DNA of 7,446 nucleotides from Coprosoma sp963660615 (GTDB lineage: Bacteria > Bacillota_I > Bacilli_A > RF39 > UBA660), in contig CAVKYE010000027.1 of the NCBI GenBank assembly GCA_963660615.1, forward strand, positions 1 through 7,446. Direction: 5' to 3'. This document shows, piece by piece, positions 1 to 6,770 of the stretch. Each line of letters begins with the position of its first letter. The stretch's first letter is position 1. The translations under genes were made by a program, and so were the position numbers. The notes below the pieces were generated by a model that ran no database searches, was not told the origin of the DNA, and saw only the letters and a list, made by a program, of their open reading frames with translations.

Positions 1-27
1 AGTTATAAAACATCCCTCCATTCTAAA

Positions 28-47
28 AGAGGATTTCCTCATCCTCT
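28..47. repeat. Short perfect inverted repeat (hairpin) near left edge
   Basis: AGAGGAT (28-34) and ATCCTCT (41-47) are perfect complements around a 6-nt loop. The 8-mer AGTTATAA occurs at 1-8 and again at 50-57, so the hairpin sits between two short direct repeats. On the minus strand only a TTT run follows the hairpin, so it is a weak terminator candidate for the recombinase gene. No function can be assigned with confidence. Confidence 0.35.
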
Positions 48-108
48 ATAGTTATAATACGATGTTTTTTCCTTATTTCCTTTTTTTTAAAGTTAAAAAA
101 TCAATAAA

Positions 109-140
109 GTATTTTGGTCAAAAATAAACACCCAAAATAC
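109..140. repeat. 9-bp inverted repeat just downstream of the recombinase gene
   Basis: GTATTTTGG (109-117) and CCAAAATAC (132-140) form a perfect dyad with a 14-nt spacer, 44 bp beyond the recombinase stop codon. No U-tract follows on either strand, so a classic terminator is unlikely. Dyads of this size occur in recombinase-binding or attachment sites, but that role is inference. The rest of 1-183 is AT-rich; no credible gene is visible there. A minus-strand frame from the ATG at 42 stays open to the window edge but has no properly spaced ribosome binding site. Confidence 0.4.
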
Positions 141-183
141 CATTTTATAAAAAATAGATACGCATTAATAAATAATACAAAAA

Positions 184-1527
184 CTAACGCCTAAACTTAT
201 AATAAATAAAAACATTCTTATCCTTATCAACTACAATTTTCCGAATCAAAGAAAAAAGCAAATCTCTATTTATTTTAAAATCTATATCCCTATTAATACC
301 ATTAATCTCATCATCTATCCTCTTGCACAATTTCAAATACTTATCCAAAGAAATAATCCCATTAAGCCTATCTTCATAAAGAAGATTTTTTTTCTTAACA
401 AGTTTTTTTATTTTAAAATCATTAGAAAAACTAAAATTATCAGGAATATATCCCCTAATTCTAGAAATAACCTCTCCCTCTAATTTACCATAATTAATAT
501 AATGAGAAGTACAACTACTCGCATTTTTTTTATATGAATTACACAAAAGGAATTTATTTTTCCTCCTAACATTAAGTCCTAAAAGATGATTACATTCCTT
601 ACAAAAAACAAGCCCTTCCAAAAGCTCCTTAGACCCCCTTCTAACAGGAGTAGAACACTTCAATCTAAGCTTATCTTGAACAAGCAAAAAAATATTTTTA
701 TCAACAATTGGATTAATCCCATCACAAACAATCCATTCATCCTTATCCCTCTTAACCCTCTTTTTATTCTTATAAGAAACATTCGTCCAAACATTTTGAA
801 CCATCTTACCCATATAAATCTCATTTTTCAAAATATTATAAATAGACATATAAGACCACTTAGAATCCCTACCAAACTTATAACCACTAGGGGCTAAAAC
901 ACCCTTCATATTCAAAGCCCTTGCAATCTCATTAATAGACTTCCCATTCAAATAATCCATATAAATACGTTTAACCACCAAAGCAGAAGACTTATCAATT
1001 ATAAGCCTATGCTTATCACCCTTATCTTTCATATATCCGTAAGGAGCCTTCGCCCCCAAATACTTTCCTTCTTTTTTCTTACTCACAAGAATAGACTTAA
1101 TCTTTTTAGAAGTATCCCGAGACACCATATCATTAAAAAGAGCCTTAAAAGGAGCCATCTCATTAGAAACCTGATTAATAGATGTATCAATATTATCCAA
1201 AATAGAAACATATCTCACTTTTTTAAGCGGAAAATACTCCTCAATATAATAACCACTCTTAATATAATTTCTTCCAAGACGAGACAAATCCTTAGTAATA
1301 ACCATATTAATAATACCATTTTCAATATCACAAATAAGTCTAGAAAAACCAGGCCTATCAAAAGTAGTCCCACTCACCCCATCATCCACATACTCCCTAA
1401 AAGCACAAAGCCCCATTTTCTTCAAATAATCATTAATAAGATTCCTCTGATTAAAAACACTCTCACTTTCCTTACATCCATCATCCTCCTTAGAAAGACG
1501 AATATAAACCCCAACTTTATAATTCAT
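184..1527 (-). CDS. Large serine recombinase (site-specific integrase/excisionase)
   Basis: A 447-residue serine recombinase that cuts and rejoins DNA through a 5'-phosphoserine intermediate to integrate or excise a mobile element. The N-terminal resolvase domain (about 3-145) has the YIRLS motif with the likely nucleophile Ser12, and SRLGR at 82-86 supplies the conserved arginines. The Recombinase domain covers about 155-290 (KAPYGY at 160-165). A zinc ribbon follows with cysteines 309, 312, 329 and 339, and then a charged, probably coiled-coil stretch (about 375-415). Length is slightly below the usual 500-550. The open frame begins with TTG at 1530, but the ATG at 1527 is a better start, since it lies 7 nt from the AAGGTG ribosome site and the TTG only 4. 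The gene reads away from the truncated binding-protein gene and is coupled to a short upstream ORF. It resembles the TnpX/SpoIVCA-type family; which element it serves is unknown. Confidence 0.93.
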   Translation of the reverse strand: MNYKVGVYIRLSKEDDGCKESESVFNQRNLINDYLKKMGLCAFREYVDDGVSGTTFDRPGFSRLICDIENGIINMVITKDLSRLGRNYIKSGYYIEEYFPLKKVRYVSILDNIDTSINQVSNEMAPFKALFNDMVSRDTSKKIKSILVSKKKEGKYLGAKAPYGYMKDKGDKHRLIIDKSSALVVKRIYMDYLNGKSINEIARALNMKGVLAPSGYKFGRDSKWSYMSIYNILKNEIYMGKMVQNVWTNVSYKNKKRVKRDKDEWIVCDGINPIVDKNIFLLVQDKLRLKCSTPVRRGSKELLEGLVFCKECNHLLGLNVRRKNKFLLCNSYKKNASSCTSHYINYGKLEGEVISRIRGYIPDNFSFSNDFKIKKLVKKKNLLYEDRLNGIISLDKYLKLCKRIDDEINGINRDIDFKINRDLLFSLIRKIVVDKDKNVFIYYKFRR

Positions 1528-1597
1528 CAAAATTCACCTTCCTTAAAATATCCAAAACCAAAGGCCCATCATCCTTAAAAATCTCCTTCACATTCAA
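1517..1597 (-). CDS. Possible 26-residue ORF overlapping the recombinase start
   Basis: A small frame starting with TTG at 1597 encodes about 26 residues (LNVKEIFKDDGPLVLDILRK and six more, ending in EL). It stops at 1517 and so overlaps the recombinase ATG at 1527. A GGGGTGA ribosome site lies 6 nt upstream of the TTG. The internal AAGGAAGGTG serves the recombinase. The arrangement suggests translational coupling: a leader peptide, or the tail of a once longer gene. The peptide is amphipathic and helix-prone, with no family I recognise. It may also be fortuitous, because the start codon is weak and the frame short. Confidence 0.35.
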   Translation of the reverse strand: MNVKEIFKDDGPLVLDILRKVNFDEL

Positions 1598-1672
1598 AGA
1601 AAATCACCCCAATAAAATATATTAAAAAAAAAACAAAAATATCACATTTTTTAAATCACAGGTGCTGACAAA

Positions 1673-2437
1673 GTGACAGCAGCCGTACTATCAGGAGACG
1701 TCCAAATAGGATTTTGCGGAAGTGAAGCCACCATATACATCTACAATGGAGGCGAAAAAGACTATCTAGTAAACTTTGCTGGACTAACAAAAAGAGATGG
1801 AAGCTTCATAGTATCTAGAGAAAACATCAAAAACTTCACCATAGAAGACCTAAAAGGCAAAAAAATCCTAGGAGGTAGAGAAGGTGGAATGCCAGCCATG
1901 ACCCTAAAATACGCCTTAAATAAAAATGGAATCAAAGAAGGAGAAACAAACATTGATACCTCAGTAGACTTCGCTTCAATGTCAGGATCATTCATAGGTG
2001 GAAATGGAGACTTCGTAACCTTATTTGAACCTGCAGCCTCAAAACTAGAAAAAGAAGGATACGGATACATCGTTGCCTCAGTTGGAGAACTAGGAGGAAC
2101 CGTACCATACACCGCATATAATGCCAAAAAAAGCTATATTAAAGAAAACCCTGAAGTAATAGAAGGCTTCACCAAAGCAACCCAAAAAGGACTAGACTAC
2201 GTTCATAACCACACCGCCAAAGAAATCGCAAACGTAATACAAGACTACTTCCCAGATACATCAAAAAATGACCTAATAGAAATAACCCAAAAATACATAG
2301 ATAATGACTCATGGTATCAAAATACAAACATAAGTGAAAAAGACTGGGACCACATACAAGAAATTATCGAAAATAATGGAAAACTAGAGAAAAAAGCGCC
2401 TTACAATAAATTAGTCAATAACACATATTCAAAATAA
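1673..2437 (+). CDS. 5'-truncated ABC transporter substrate-binding protein (NMT1/SsuA-like)
   Basis: The remaining 254 residues are the bulk of a periplasmic-binding-protein-like family (NMT1/THI5 or SsuA type), whose full-length members of about 320-340 residues are lipoproteins that capture small organic solutes for an ABC importer. The frame is open back to 1655 after a TAA at 1652-1654 and enters directly at GADKVTAAVLSGDVQIGF, normally about 70-80 residues into such proteins. Signal peptide, lipobox cysteine and first beta-alpha units are absent. The nominal GTG start at 1673 has only a weak upstream AGGTG. The C-terminal portion looks intact: no internal stop, and the last base of TAA is the first base of the ATPase ATG (TAATG). 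As it stands the product would be cytoplasmic and probably non-functional. The break coincides with the recombinase region, so insertion or deletion by the neighbouring element is likely. Substrate unknown. Confidence 0.85.
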   Translation: MTAAVLSGDVQIGFCGSEATIYIYNGGEKDYLVNFAGLTKRDGSFIVSRENIKNFTIEDLKGKKILGGREGGMPAMTLKYALNKNGIKEGETNIDTSVDFASMSGSFIGGNGDFVTLFEPAASKLEKEGYGYIVASVGELGGTVPYTAYNAKKSYIKENPEVIEGFTKATQKGLDYVHNHTAKEIANVIQDYFPDTSKNDLIEITQKYIDNDSWYQNTNISEKDWDHIQEIIENNGKLEKKAPYNKLVNNTYSK

Positions 2438-3180
2438 TGGATATCTTAAAAATAAAAAATCTAAAGAAAATTTATCACACAGAAAAGTCAGAAACACTAG
2501 CTGTCGATAACTTTTCTTTTAATTTAAAAAAAGGCGAATTTATCGCAATAGTTGGACCAAGTGGTTGTGGAAAATCAACAATCCTTTCCATCCTATGTGG
2601 ACTAGATAAACCATCAGAAGGACAAATAGAAATAGATAATAACCTAAAATTCGGATACATGCTCCAAGGAGATAACCTCTTTGAATGGCAAACAATTCTA
2701 AAAAATTGCTTACTAGGTCTAGAACTAAAAGGAAAAGTCAAAAAAGAAGACAAAAACTACGTCAAAAAACTACTAAAAACATATGGATTAGGCGAATTCA
2801 TAAACGCCCATCCATCAAATCTTTCCGGAGGAATGAGACAAAGAGTCGCACTAATCAGAACACTAGCCACAAAACCAGACCTACTAATACTAGATGAACC
2901 ATTCTCAGCCCTAGATTACCAATCAAGACTAGCCGTCTCAGACGACGTCTACAAAATAATCAAAAAAGAAAAGAAAAGTGCCATAATGGTAACCCATGAC
3001 ATCTCAGAAGCCATAAGCATGGCCGACAAAGTAATCGTCCTATCAAATAGACCAAGTAAAATAAAAAAAATATACGAAATAAAACTAACAAACAAAAGCA
3101 CACCAATAAACAACAGAAAAGCCAAAGAATTCGCAGACTACTATGACAAAATATGGAAGGACATCGATTACCATGTATAG
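2437..3180 (+). CDS. ABC transporter ATP-binding protein (SsuB/TauB-like)
   Basis: This 247-residue ATPase powers import through the permease encoded next. Every catalytic element is present: Walker A GPSGCGKST (40-48), Q-loop Gln77, signature LSGGM (129-133), Walker B ending in Asp153-Glu154, D-loop SALD (157-160) and switch His187 (VTHD). The short Q-loop segment (YMLQGDNLFEW) and overall length fit the nitrate/sulfonate/taurine importer class, in which two copies work with two permeases and one binding protein. The ATG shares one base with the stop codon of the binding-protein gene and has no good ribosome site of its own, so translation is probably coupled. Its 3' end overlaps the permease start. 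The protein appears intact even though its upstream partner is truncated; the transported compound cannot be deduced. Confidence 0.93.
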   Translation: MDILKIKNLKKIYHTEKSETLAVDNFSFNLKKGEFIAIVGPSGCGKSTILSILCGLDKPSEGQIEIDNNLKFGYMLQGDNLFEWQTILKNCLLGLELKGKVKKEDKNYVKKLLKTYGLGEFINAHPSNLSGGMRQRVALIRTLATKPDLLILDEPFSALDYQSRLAVSDDVYKIIKKEKKSAIMVTHDISEAISMADKVIVLSNRPSKIKKIYEIKLTNKSTPINNRKAKEFADYYDKIWKDIDYHV

Positions 3181-3961
3181 TAAAGAACACAAACAATTTC
3201 TAAAAAAACAAAAAACAAACAAATTTTTAATAAGATTCTTCCAACTATTCATAATAATATTCATAATAATAATTTGGCAAGTTCTAGCCAATAAAAACCT
3301 AATAAATACATTTCTATTATCAAGTCCCAAAATGGTTCTAAACACCATAATATCACTATACAATGATGGAACATTATTCTACCACATATCAGTAACATTC
3401 TACGAAGTAATAGTAAGCTTCACCCTAGGAACAATAATCGGACTATTAATAGCCACACTACTATGGAGATTTAAATTTCTAGCCAAAATACTAGACCCAT
3501 ACCTAACCGTCCTAAATAGCCTTCCAAAAGTCTCATTAGGGCCAATAATAATCATCATAGCTGGAGCCGGAACCGGATCAATCATCCTAATGGCCCTATT
3601 TATATCAGTAATCATAACCATAATGGACGTCTATCAAGCCTTCATAAACACCGATAAAAACAAAATAAGATTACTCCAAAGTTTCAAAGCTACAAAAAGC
3701 CAAATATTTAGAAAACTAGTCTTACCAAGTAACAAAGAAAACATCATAAACACATTCAAAATAAACATAAGCCTAACATTCATAGGTGTAATCATGGGTG
3801 AATTCCTAGTATCAAAAGCCGGAGTCGGATATCTAATAATGTATGGCTCACAAGTATTTAACCTAAACCTAGTAATCACAGGTATCATTTTACTCGCCAT
3901 AATGGCATCACTTATGTATTATCTAATTGTATTCATACAAAAAGGATTATCAAAAAGATAA
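3173..3961 (+). CDS. ABC transporter permease (SsuC/TauC-like)
   Basis: A 262-residue inner-membrane permease of the binding-protein-dependent transport family. Hydrophobic segments lie at about 19-39, 76-98, 116-150 (probably two), 197-215 and 233-255. The cytoplasmic coupling (EAA) loop is at about 160-186, ending in IFRKLVLPS, where the ATPase docks. The frame is open from an ATG at 3143, but the ATG at 3173 is preferred: it follows a GGAAGGA ribosome site by 11 nt, overlaps the ATPase stop by 8 bp as expected for coupled genes, and gives a typical length. The upstream ATG has no ribosome site. Last gene of the importer operon; it converges with the TetR-like gene 36 bp away. No strong terminator is visible in that gap, only an AAAAGA/TCTTTT dyad without a U-tract at the stop codon. 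Confidence 0.9.
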   Translation: MYSKEHKQFLKKQKTNKFLIRFFQLFIIIFIIIIWQVLANKNLINTFLLSSPKMVLNTIISLYNDGTLFYHISVTFYEVIVSFTLGTIIGLLIATLLWRFKFLAKILDPYLTVLNSLPKVSLGPIIIIIAGAGTGSIILMALFISVIITIMDVYQAFINTDKNKIRLLQSFKATKSQIFRKLVLPSNKENIINTFKINISLTFIGVIMGEFLVSKAGVGYLIMYGSQVFNLNLVITGIILLAIMASLMYYLIVFIQKGLSKR

Positions 3962-3997
3962 TTCTTTTAAGTATATATAAAACAAACATAATTACAA

Positions 3998-4552
3998 CTA
4001 ATTTACCGATAAACAAGCATGATCAATTGTACCAGTAACAAGCCTACTTACCTTCGCAACAATCAATTCAGGATTTTCATACATCCCTTTATCTATCCAA
4101 TCCAAAACTATAGAAACAAACGAATATTTATAAAAATCCGTTATAAACTTCTTATCTTCTTCCCTCAAATTTTTACCATTTGACATTTCAATTATTTGAT
4201 CATATATTATAGGATACACAAGCCTATACAAATTATTTCTCAATACCTCAACCGAAACAGAATAATAAATGTTCTTTACAAAAATTTCCTCTTCCTTCAT
4301 TATTTTAAAAATAAGCAAAAATTTATCTTCCCATTTTTTGCAAGTTTCTTTTCTTTCAAGATTTTCATCAAATTCAACCACACAAATCCATTCAACCAAA
4401 TCTCTTATATCACGAAAATGATAATAAAATGTCTGCCTATTTATATCACTTTTTCTTGCAATATCATTAACCGTAATTTTATTAAAAGACCTCTCCCTAA
4501 GTAAATCCTTAAATGTATATGCAATTGCTTTTTTAGTTGTCAAACTACTCAC
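3998..4552 (-). CDS. TetR/AcrR-family transcriptional regulator (DhaS-like)
   Basis: A 184-residue one-component regulator. The N-terminal helix-turn-helix (about 25-46, with ITVNDIARKSDINRQTFYYH) is a clear TetR-type DNA-binding domain. The C-terminal part is all-helical and resembles the ligand-binding domain of the DhaS/TetR_C_8-like subgroup; ligand unknown. The start is GTG at 4552, 6 nt from an AGGGGTGA ribosome site, and the length is normal. It lies 64 bp downstream of the oleate hydratase gene on the same strand. That gap holds a weak AT-rich hairpin with a U-tract and a TATAAT at 4576-4571, so the gene may be expressed from its own promoter as well as by readthrough. Proximity suggests that it controls ohyA, possibly responding to fatty acids; this is inference, with no operator proven. 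Confidence 0.88.
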   Translation of the reverse strand: MSSLTTKKAIAYTFKDLLRERSFNKITVNDIARKSDINRQTFYYHFRDIRDLVEWICVVEFDENLERKETCKKWEDKFLLIFKIMKEEEIFVKNIYYSVSVEVLRNNLYRLVYPIIYDQIIEMSNGKNLREEDKKFITDFYKYSFVSIVLDWIDKGMYENPELIVAKVSRLVTGTIDHACLSVN

Positions 4553-4570
4553 TATATATCACCCCTAACA

Positions 4571-4576
4571 ATTATA
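4571..4576 (-). promoter_or_regulatory. Candidate -10 box for the TetR-like gene
   Basis: TATAAT on the minus strand, 18 bp upstream of the GTG start. No convincing -35 box is found 16-18 bp further upstream, where the bases are A/T runs. It may be a weak or regulated promoter, or chance in AT-rich DNA. Confidence 0.3.
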
Positions 4577-4580
4577 CCCG

Positions 4581-4610
4581 AAAAAAAATATGAAATAAAT
4601 ATCTCATATT
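4581..4610 (-). terminator. Weak intrinsic terminator after ohyA
   Basis: On the minus strand AATATGA (4610-4604) pairs with TCATATT (4593-4587) across a 10-nt loop and is followed by a run of U (4586-4581). It begins 6 nt past the ohyA stop. The stem is only A/T-rich, so termination is probably partial, allowing some readthrough into the regulator gene. Confidence 0.45.
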
Positions 4611-4616
4611 CAATTT

Positions 4617-6407
4617 TTACTTAAATAATCCACTTTCCTTAAATAATATTTCTAAATCAGTTCCCTTAATTTTTTTCTCTAATATTTTAATAGCCTGCCT
4701 TTGGGCAAAAGATAAAGGCAAATCCGAAAGTGATTTTTTATCCACAGCATAATAACAAGCCCTAAGTAATTCTCTAACATCATATTTACTACCCCAAACC
4801 TCTGGTACTGCCCTATCAATCTTCAAAAGCGTATAAACCGCCTCCATACCAGTACGAATCGAATATTCAGTTGTAAATATGGTATCCCTTGGGGTTTCAG
4901 CAAACTGCCCAACAAAAGCAAAATTAATCGCTTCCCTTGGAACCACAAGAGGTCTATCCTTTTCTTCGCGAGGTTGAAAAAACGCATTTATATATGGCAT
5001 ATAACAAGTTGTCGTATTACACATATCAGCATATCTTTCAATTTCATTAGTCTTAATGCCAATATGATATAACCATTCCTCACAAACTTCCTTTCCAGTA
5101 CACATTTTTATTGGTTTCTTTACAAAATTACCAGACTTATTAGTATTCAAAGCATATACCCAAACTAAAACACTATTTTTATCCTGTGATTTAAATTGAG
5201 GCTGCCTATTAATAGTCCAAGATAAATACCAATTTTCACAACTATCCTTCACAGTTACAATTCCACCAGTTGTAACCTTACCATCCCTAGGATCACGCTT
5301 ACAAATATTTATAATATGCTTAATAATATCATCATCACTTACCTCAATAGTAGCACTCATCCAATTAGTCAAATCCACATCCCCGCAAAATTTAGAAGGA
5401 TTACCAAATTCACCATTAGATGCCTGCGAAGCAATATTTTTCCACAAATCCCATGATTCCCCGCAACCATTTTTTATTAGTGATAAATCAGGTGCATTAT
5501 TTTGATCACCATAACAAGACGTATCCGTACAACAACCATTAGTAATAAATACCAAATCATCTTCTGTTAAATCAATAGTTTTTTCTTGTCCACTACTTTC
5601 ATATACAATCTGAGTTGCCACCTTCTTACTTTGCTTAAAATCAAATAAAACATTCTTAACATCAATTCCATATTCAACCTTTACGCCTTTACTTTCTAAG
5701 TATTTTATAAGTGGCAAAATCATCGATTCATATTGATTATACTTTGTAAATCTAAGAGCCGAAAAATCTGGTAATCCATCAATATGATGAACATATCTAC
5801 ATAAATATCTTTTCATTTCCAAAGCAGATGACCATTTTTGAAAAGCAAACATAGTCTGCCAATATAACCAAAAATTCGTTTTCCAAAATGATTCCGGTAA
5901 TACATCAGAAATTTTCTTATTTTCCAAATCCACCTCAGGTGTAATAAATAATTTAGAAAGTGCTAACGCAGATGACTTATCCAAATTAAACAACTTATCA
6001 GTATGAGCATCCTCACCACAATTTATAGTTGCTCTACACAAAGAATAATTTGGATCATGCTTATTAAGCCAATAATATTCATCAAGCACAGATACATTTG
6101 GTGTTTCAATAGATGGAACACTTCTAAACATATCCCACATACATTCAAAATGATTATCCATTTCACGACCACCACGCATATAAAAACCCTTAGTAACATC
6201 CTTTCTTCCATCACAAGAGCCACCAGCCAAATCTAATTTTTCAAGCAAATGAACGCATTCACCCTTAATTTGTCCATCTCTAACTAAATAAAACGCTGCA
6301 GAAAGACCTGCCAAACCAGTACCAATTATATAAGCAGATTTTTTATCCACTCCCTCAGGTTTTTCTGGACGAGCAAAAGCCTCATACGTTCCAGTTCCAT
6401 AATACAT
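4617..6407 (-). CDS. ohyA: Oleate hydratase (fatty acid double-bond hydratase, MCRA family)
   Basis: Adds water to the cis-9 double bond of oleate, linoleate or palmitoleate to give 10-hydroxy fatty acids (EC 4.2.1.53); FAD is a structural/charge cofactor without net redox. The product is 596 residues, the usual length. The FAD-binding motif GTGLAG (29-34) is followed by Glu56 in VHLLEKL and by AGGSCDG. MRGGREM contains Glu82 and EMKRYL contains Tyr201, which from memory correspond to the catalytic pair Glu82/Tyr201 of the Staphylococcus aureus enzyme. ATG at 6407 is chosen over 6413: AGGAGG is 7 nt from the former but only 1 nt from the latter, and the 6407 start puts the catalytic residues in register with that enzyme. 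A sigma-A-like promoter lies upstream and a TetR-like gene downstream. In host-associated Firmicutes this activity detoxifies unsaturated fatty acids and contributes to biohydrogenation; its role here is inferred. Confidence 0.96.
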   Translation of the reverse strand: MYYGTGTYEAFARPEKPEGVDKKSAYIIGTGLAGLSAAFYLVRDGQIKGECVHLLEKLDLAGGSCDGRKDVTKGFYMRGGREMDNHFECMWDMFRSVPSIETPNVSVLDEYYWLNKHDPNYSLCRATINCGEDAHTDKLFNLDKSSALALSKLFITPEVDLENKKISDVLPESFWKTNFWLYWQTMFAFQKWSSALEMKRYLCRYVHHIDGLPDFSALRFTKYNQYESMILPLIKYLESKGVKVEYGIDVKNVLFDFKQSKKVATQIVYESSGQEKTIDLTEDDLVFITNGCCTDTSCYGDQNNAPDLSLIKNGCGESWDLWKNIASQASNGEFGNPSKFCGDVDLTNWMSATIEVSDDDIIKHIINICKRDPRDGKVTTGGIVTVKDSCENWYLSWTINRQPQFKSQDKNSVLVWVYALNTNKSGNFVKKPIKMCTGKEVCEEWLYHIGIKTNEIERYADMCNTTTCYMPYINAFFQPREEKDRPLVVPREAINFAFVGQFAETPRDTIFTTEYSIRTGMEAVYTLLKIDRAVPEVWGSKYDVRELLRACYYAVDKKSLSDLPLSFAQRQAIKILEKKIKGTDLEILFKESGLFK

Positions 6408-6413
6408 ACACAT

Positions 6414-6420
6414 ACCTCCT
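6414..6420 (-). promoter_or_regulatory. Ribosome binding site deciding the ohyA start
   Basis: AGGAGGT on the minus strand lies directly against the first in-frame ATG (6413). With AGGAGG as core, it is ideally spaced (7 nt) for the ATG at 6407, which supports the shorter protein. Confidence 0.85.
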
Positions 6421-6437
6421 TTATTATTAACAATTAA

Positions 6438-6466
6438 ATTATATTATTTTAAAACAACACATTCAA
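6438..6466 (-). promoter_or_regulatory. Sigma-A-type promoter of ohyA
   Basis: On the minus strand TTGAAT (6466-6461) and TATAAT (6443-6438) are separated by exactly 17 bp. Transcription would start near 6431, giving a leader of about 24 nt carrying the AGGAGG site. The tRNA gene has the same TTGAAT-17-TATAAT arrangement. A dyad ACATTC/GAATGT (6459-6464 and 6482-6487) overlaps the -35 box and could be an operator. Confidence 0.65.
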
Positions 6467-6523
6467 TAATCAATTTTTTTAGAATGTCAAAAAAATCACA
6501 CAAAAAAAATAATTGCCTAACAT

Positions 6524-6549
6524 TTATACAAAACATCTTATTTGTATAA
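6524..6549. repeat. 9-bp inverted repeat upstream of ohyA, possible operator
   Basis: TTATACAAA (6524-6532) and TTTGTATAA (6541-6549) form a perfect dyad with an 8-bp spacer, about 58 bp upstream of the ohyA -35 box. Its size and symmetry suit a TetR-family or other dimeric regulator. It lies between the tRNA terminator and the ohyA promoter, where no gene is present (6421-6560). Function is inferred only; without a U-tract it is not a terminator. Confidence 0.4.
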
Positions 6550-6560
6550 TTTAAAGCAAT

Positions 6561-6590
6561 AAAAGACTGCGAAATAAATTCACAGTCTAA
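6561..6590 (-). terminator. Intrinsic terminator of the tRNA-Trp gene
   Basis: On the minus strand GACTGTGAA (6587-6579) pairs with TTCGCAGTC (6573-6565), including one G-U pair, around a 5-nt loop, followed by UUUU. It lies about 40 nt beyond the tRNA 3' end. Read on the plus strand the same dyad contains a C/A mismatch and lacks a T-tract, so it acts on the minus strand. Confidence 0.75.
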
Positions 6591-6627
6591 TCTATATAGC
6601 CACTTCAAAATGAAGATAACTTCCAAC

Positions 6628-6703
6628 TGGCAGGGGAAGCAGGACTTGAACCCACGACATTCGGTTTTGGAGACCGACGTTCTACCAACTGAACTATTCC
6701 CCT
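6628..6703 (-). tRNA. trnW: tRNA-Trp, anticodon CCA
   Basis: A complete cloverleaf reads on the minus strand. The acceptor AGGGGAA (6703-6697) pairs perfectly with TTCCCCT (6638-6632). The D-arm is GTTC/GAAC. The anticodon stem TCGGT/ACCGA encloses the loop CTCCAAA with anticodon CCA. The T-arm is GTGGG/CCTGC with loop TTCAAGT. The discriminator is G, which is normal for bacterial tRNA-Trp, and the 3' CCA is encoded (6630-6628). The gene has its own promoter and terminator, so it appears to be a single-gene unit. Confidence 0.96.
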
Positions 6704-6721
6704 ATATCACCACGCAAAATA

Positions 6722-6750
6722 ATTATAACACATCTTTTCAATTTATTCAA
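6722..6750 (-). promoter_or_regulatory. Promoter of tRNA-Trp
   Basis: TTGAAT (6750-6745) and TATAAT (6727-6722) on the minus strand are 17 bp apart, and the -10 box lies 18 bp before the mature tRNA 5' end. The IS remnant ends about 20 bp upstream and leaves both boxes intact. Confidence 0.7.
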
Positions 6751-6770
6751 TAAGTTGATAGTATAAAATA

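Noticed and set aside
1..42. Minus-strand frame opening at 42 and running off the left edge, as the start of another gene
   Set aside because: Only 14 codons are visible and the AGAGG sequence touches the ATG with no spacing, so it is not a usable ribosome site.
1009..1578. 189-codon plus-strand open frame opposite the recombinase
   Set aside because: It is antisense to a clear recombinase gene, its composition (Ile/Asn/Pro/His rich) is an artefact of the reverse complement, and it shows no recognisable domain.
118..1650. Shared CAAAAATA stretch at about 119-126 and 1634-1641, considered as a direct repeat bounding the recombinase
   Set aside because: Only 8 bp match in very A-rich DNA; chance is a sufficient explanation.
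3943..3972. Hairpin at the end of the permease gene as a bidirectional terminator
   Set aside because: The AAAAGA/TCTTTT stem is only 6 A/T-rich pairs, overlaps the stop codon and has no U-tract on either side.
6444..6626. 60-codon minus-strand open frame between ohyA and the tRNA
   Set aside because: It runs through the tRNA terminator, the 6524-6549 dyad and the ohyA promoter, has no ribosome binding site and reads as low-complexity AT-rich DNA.
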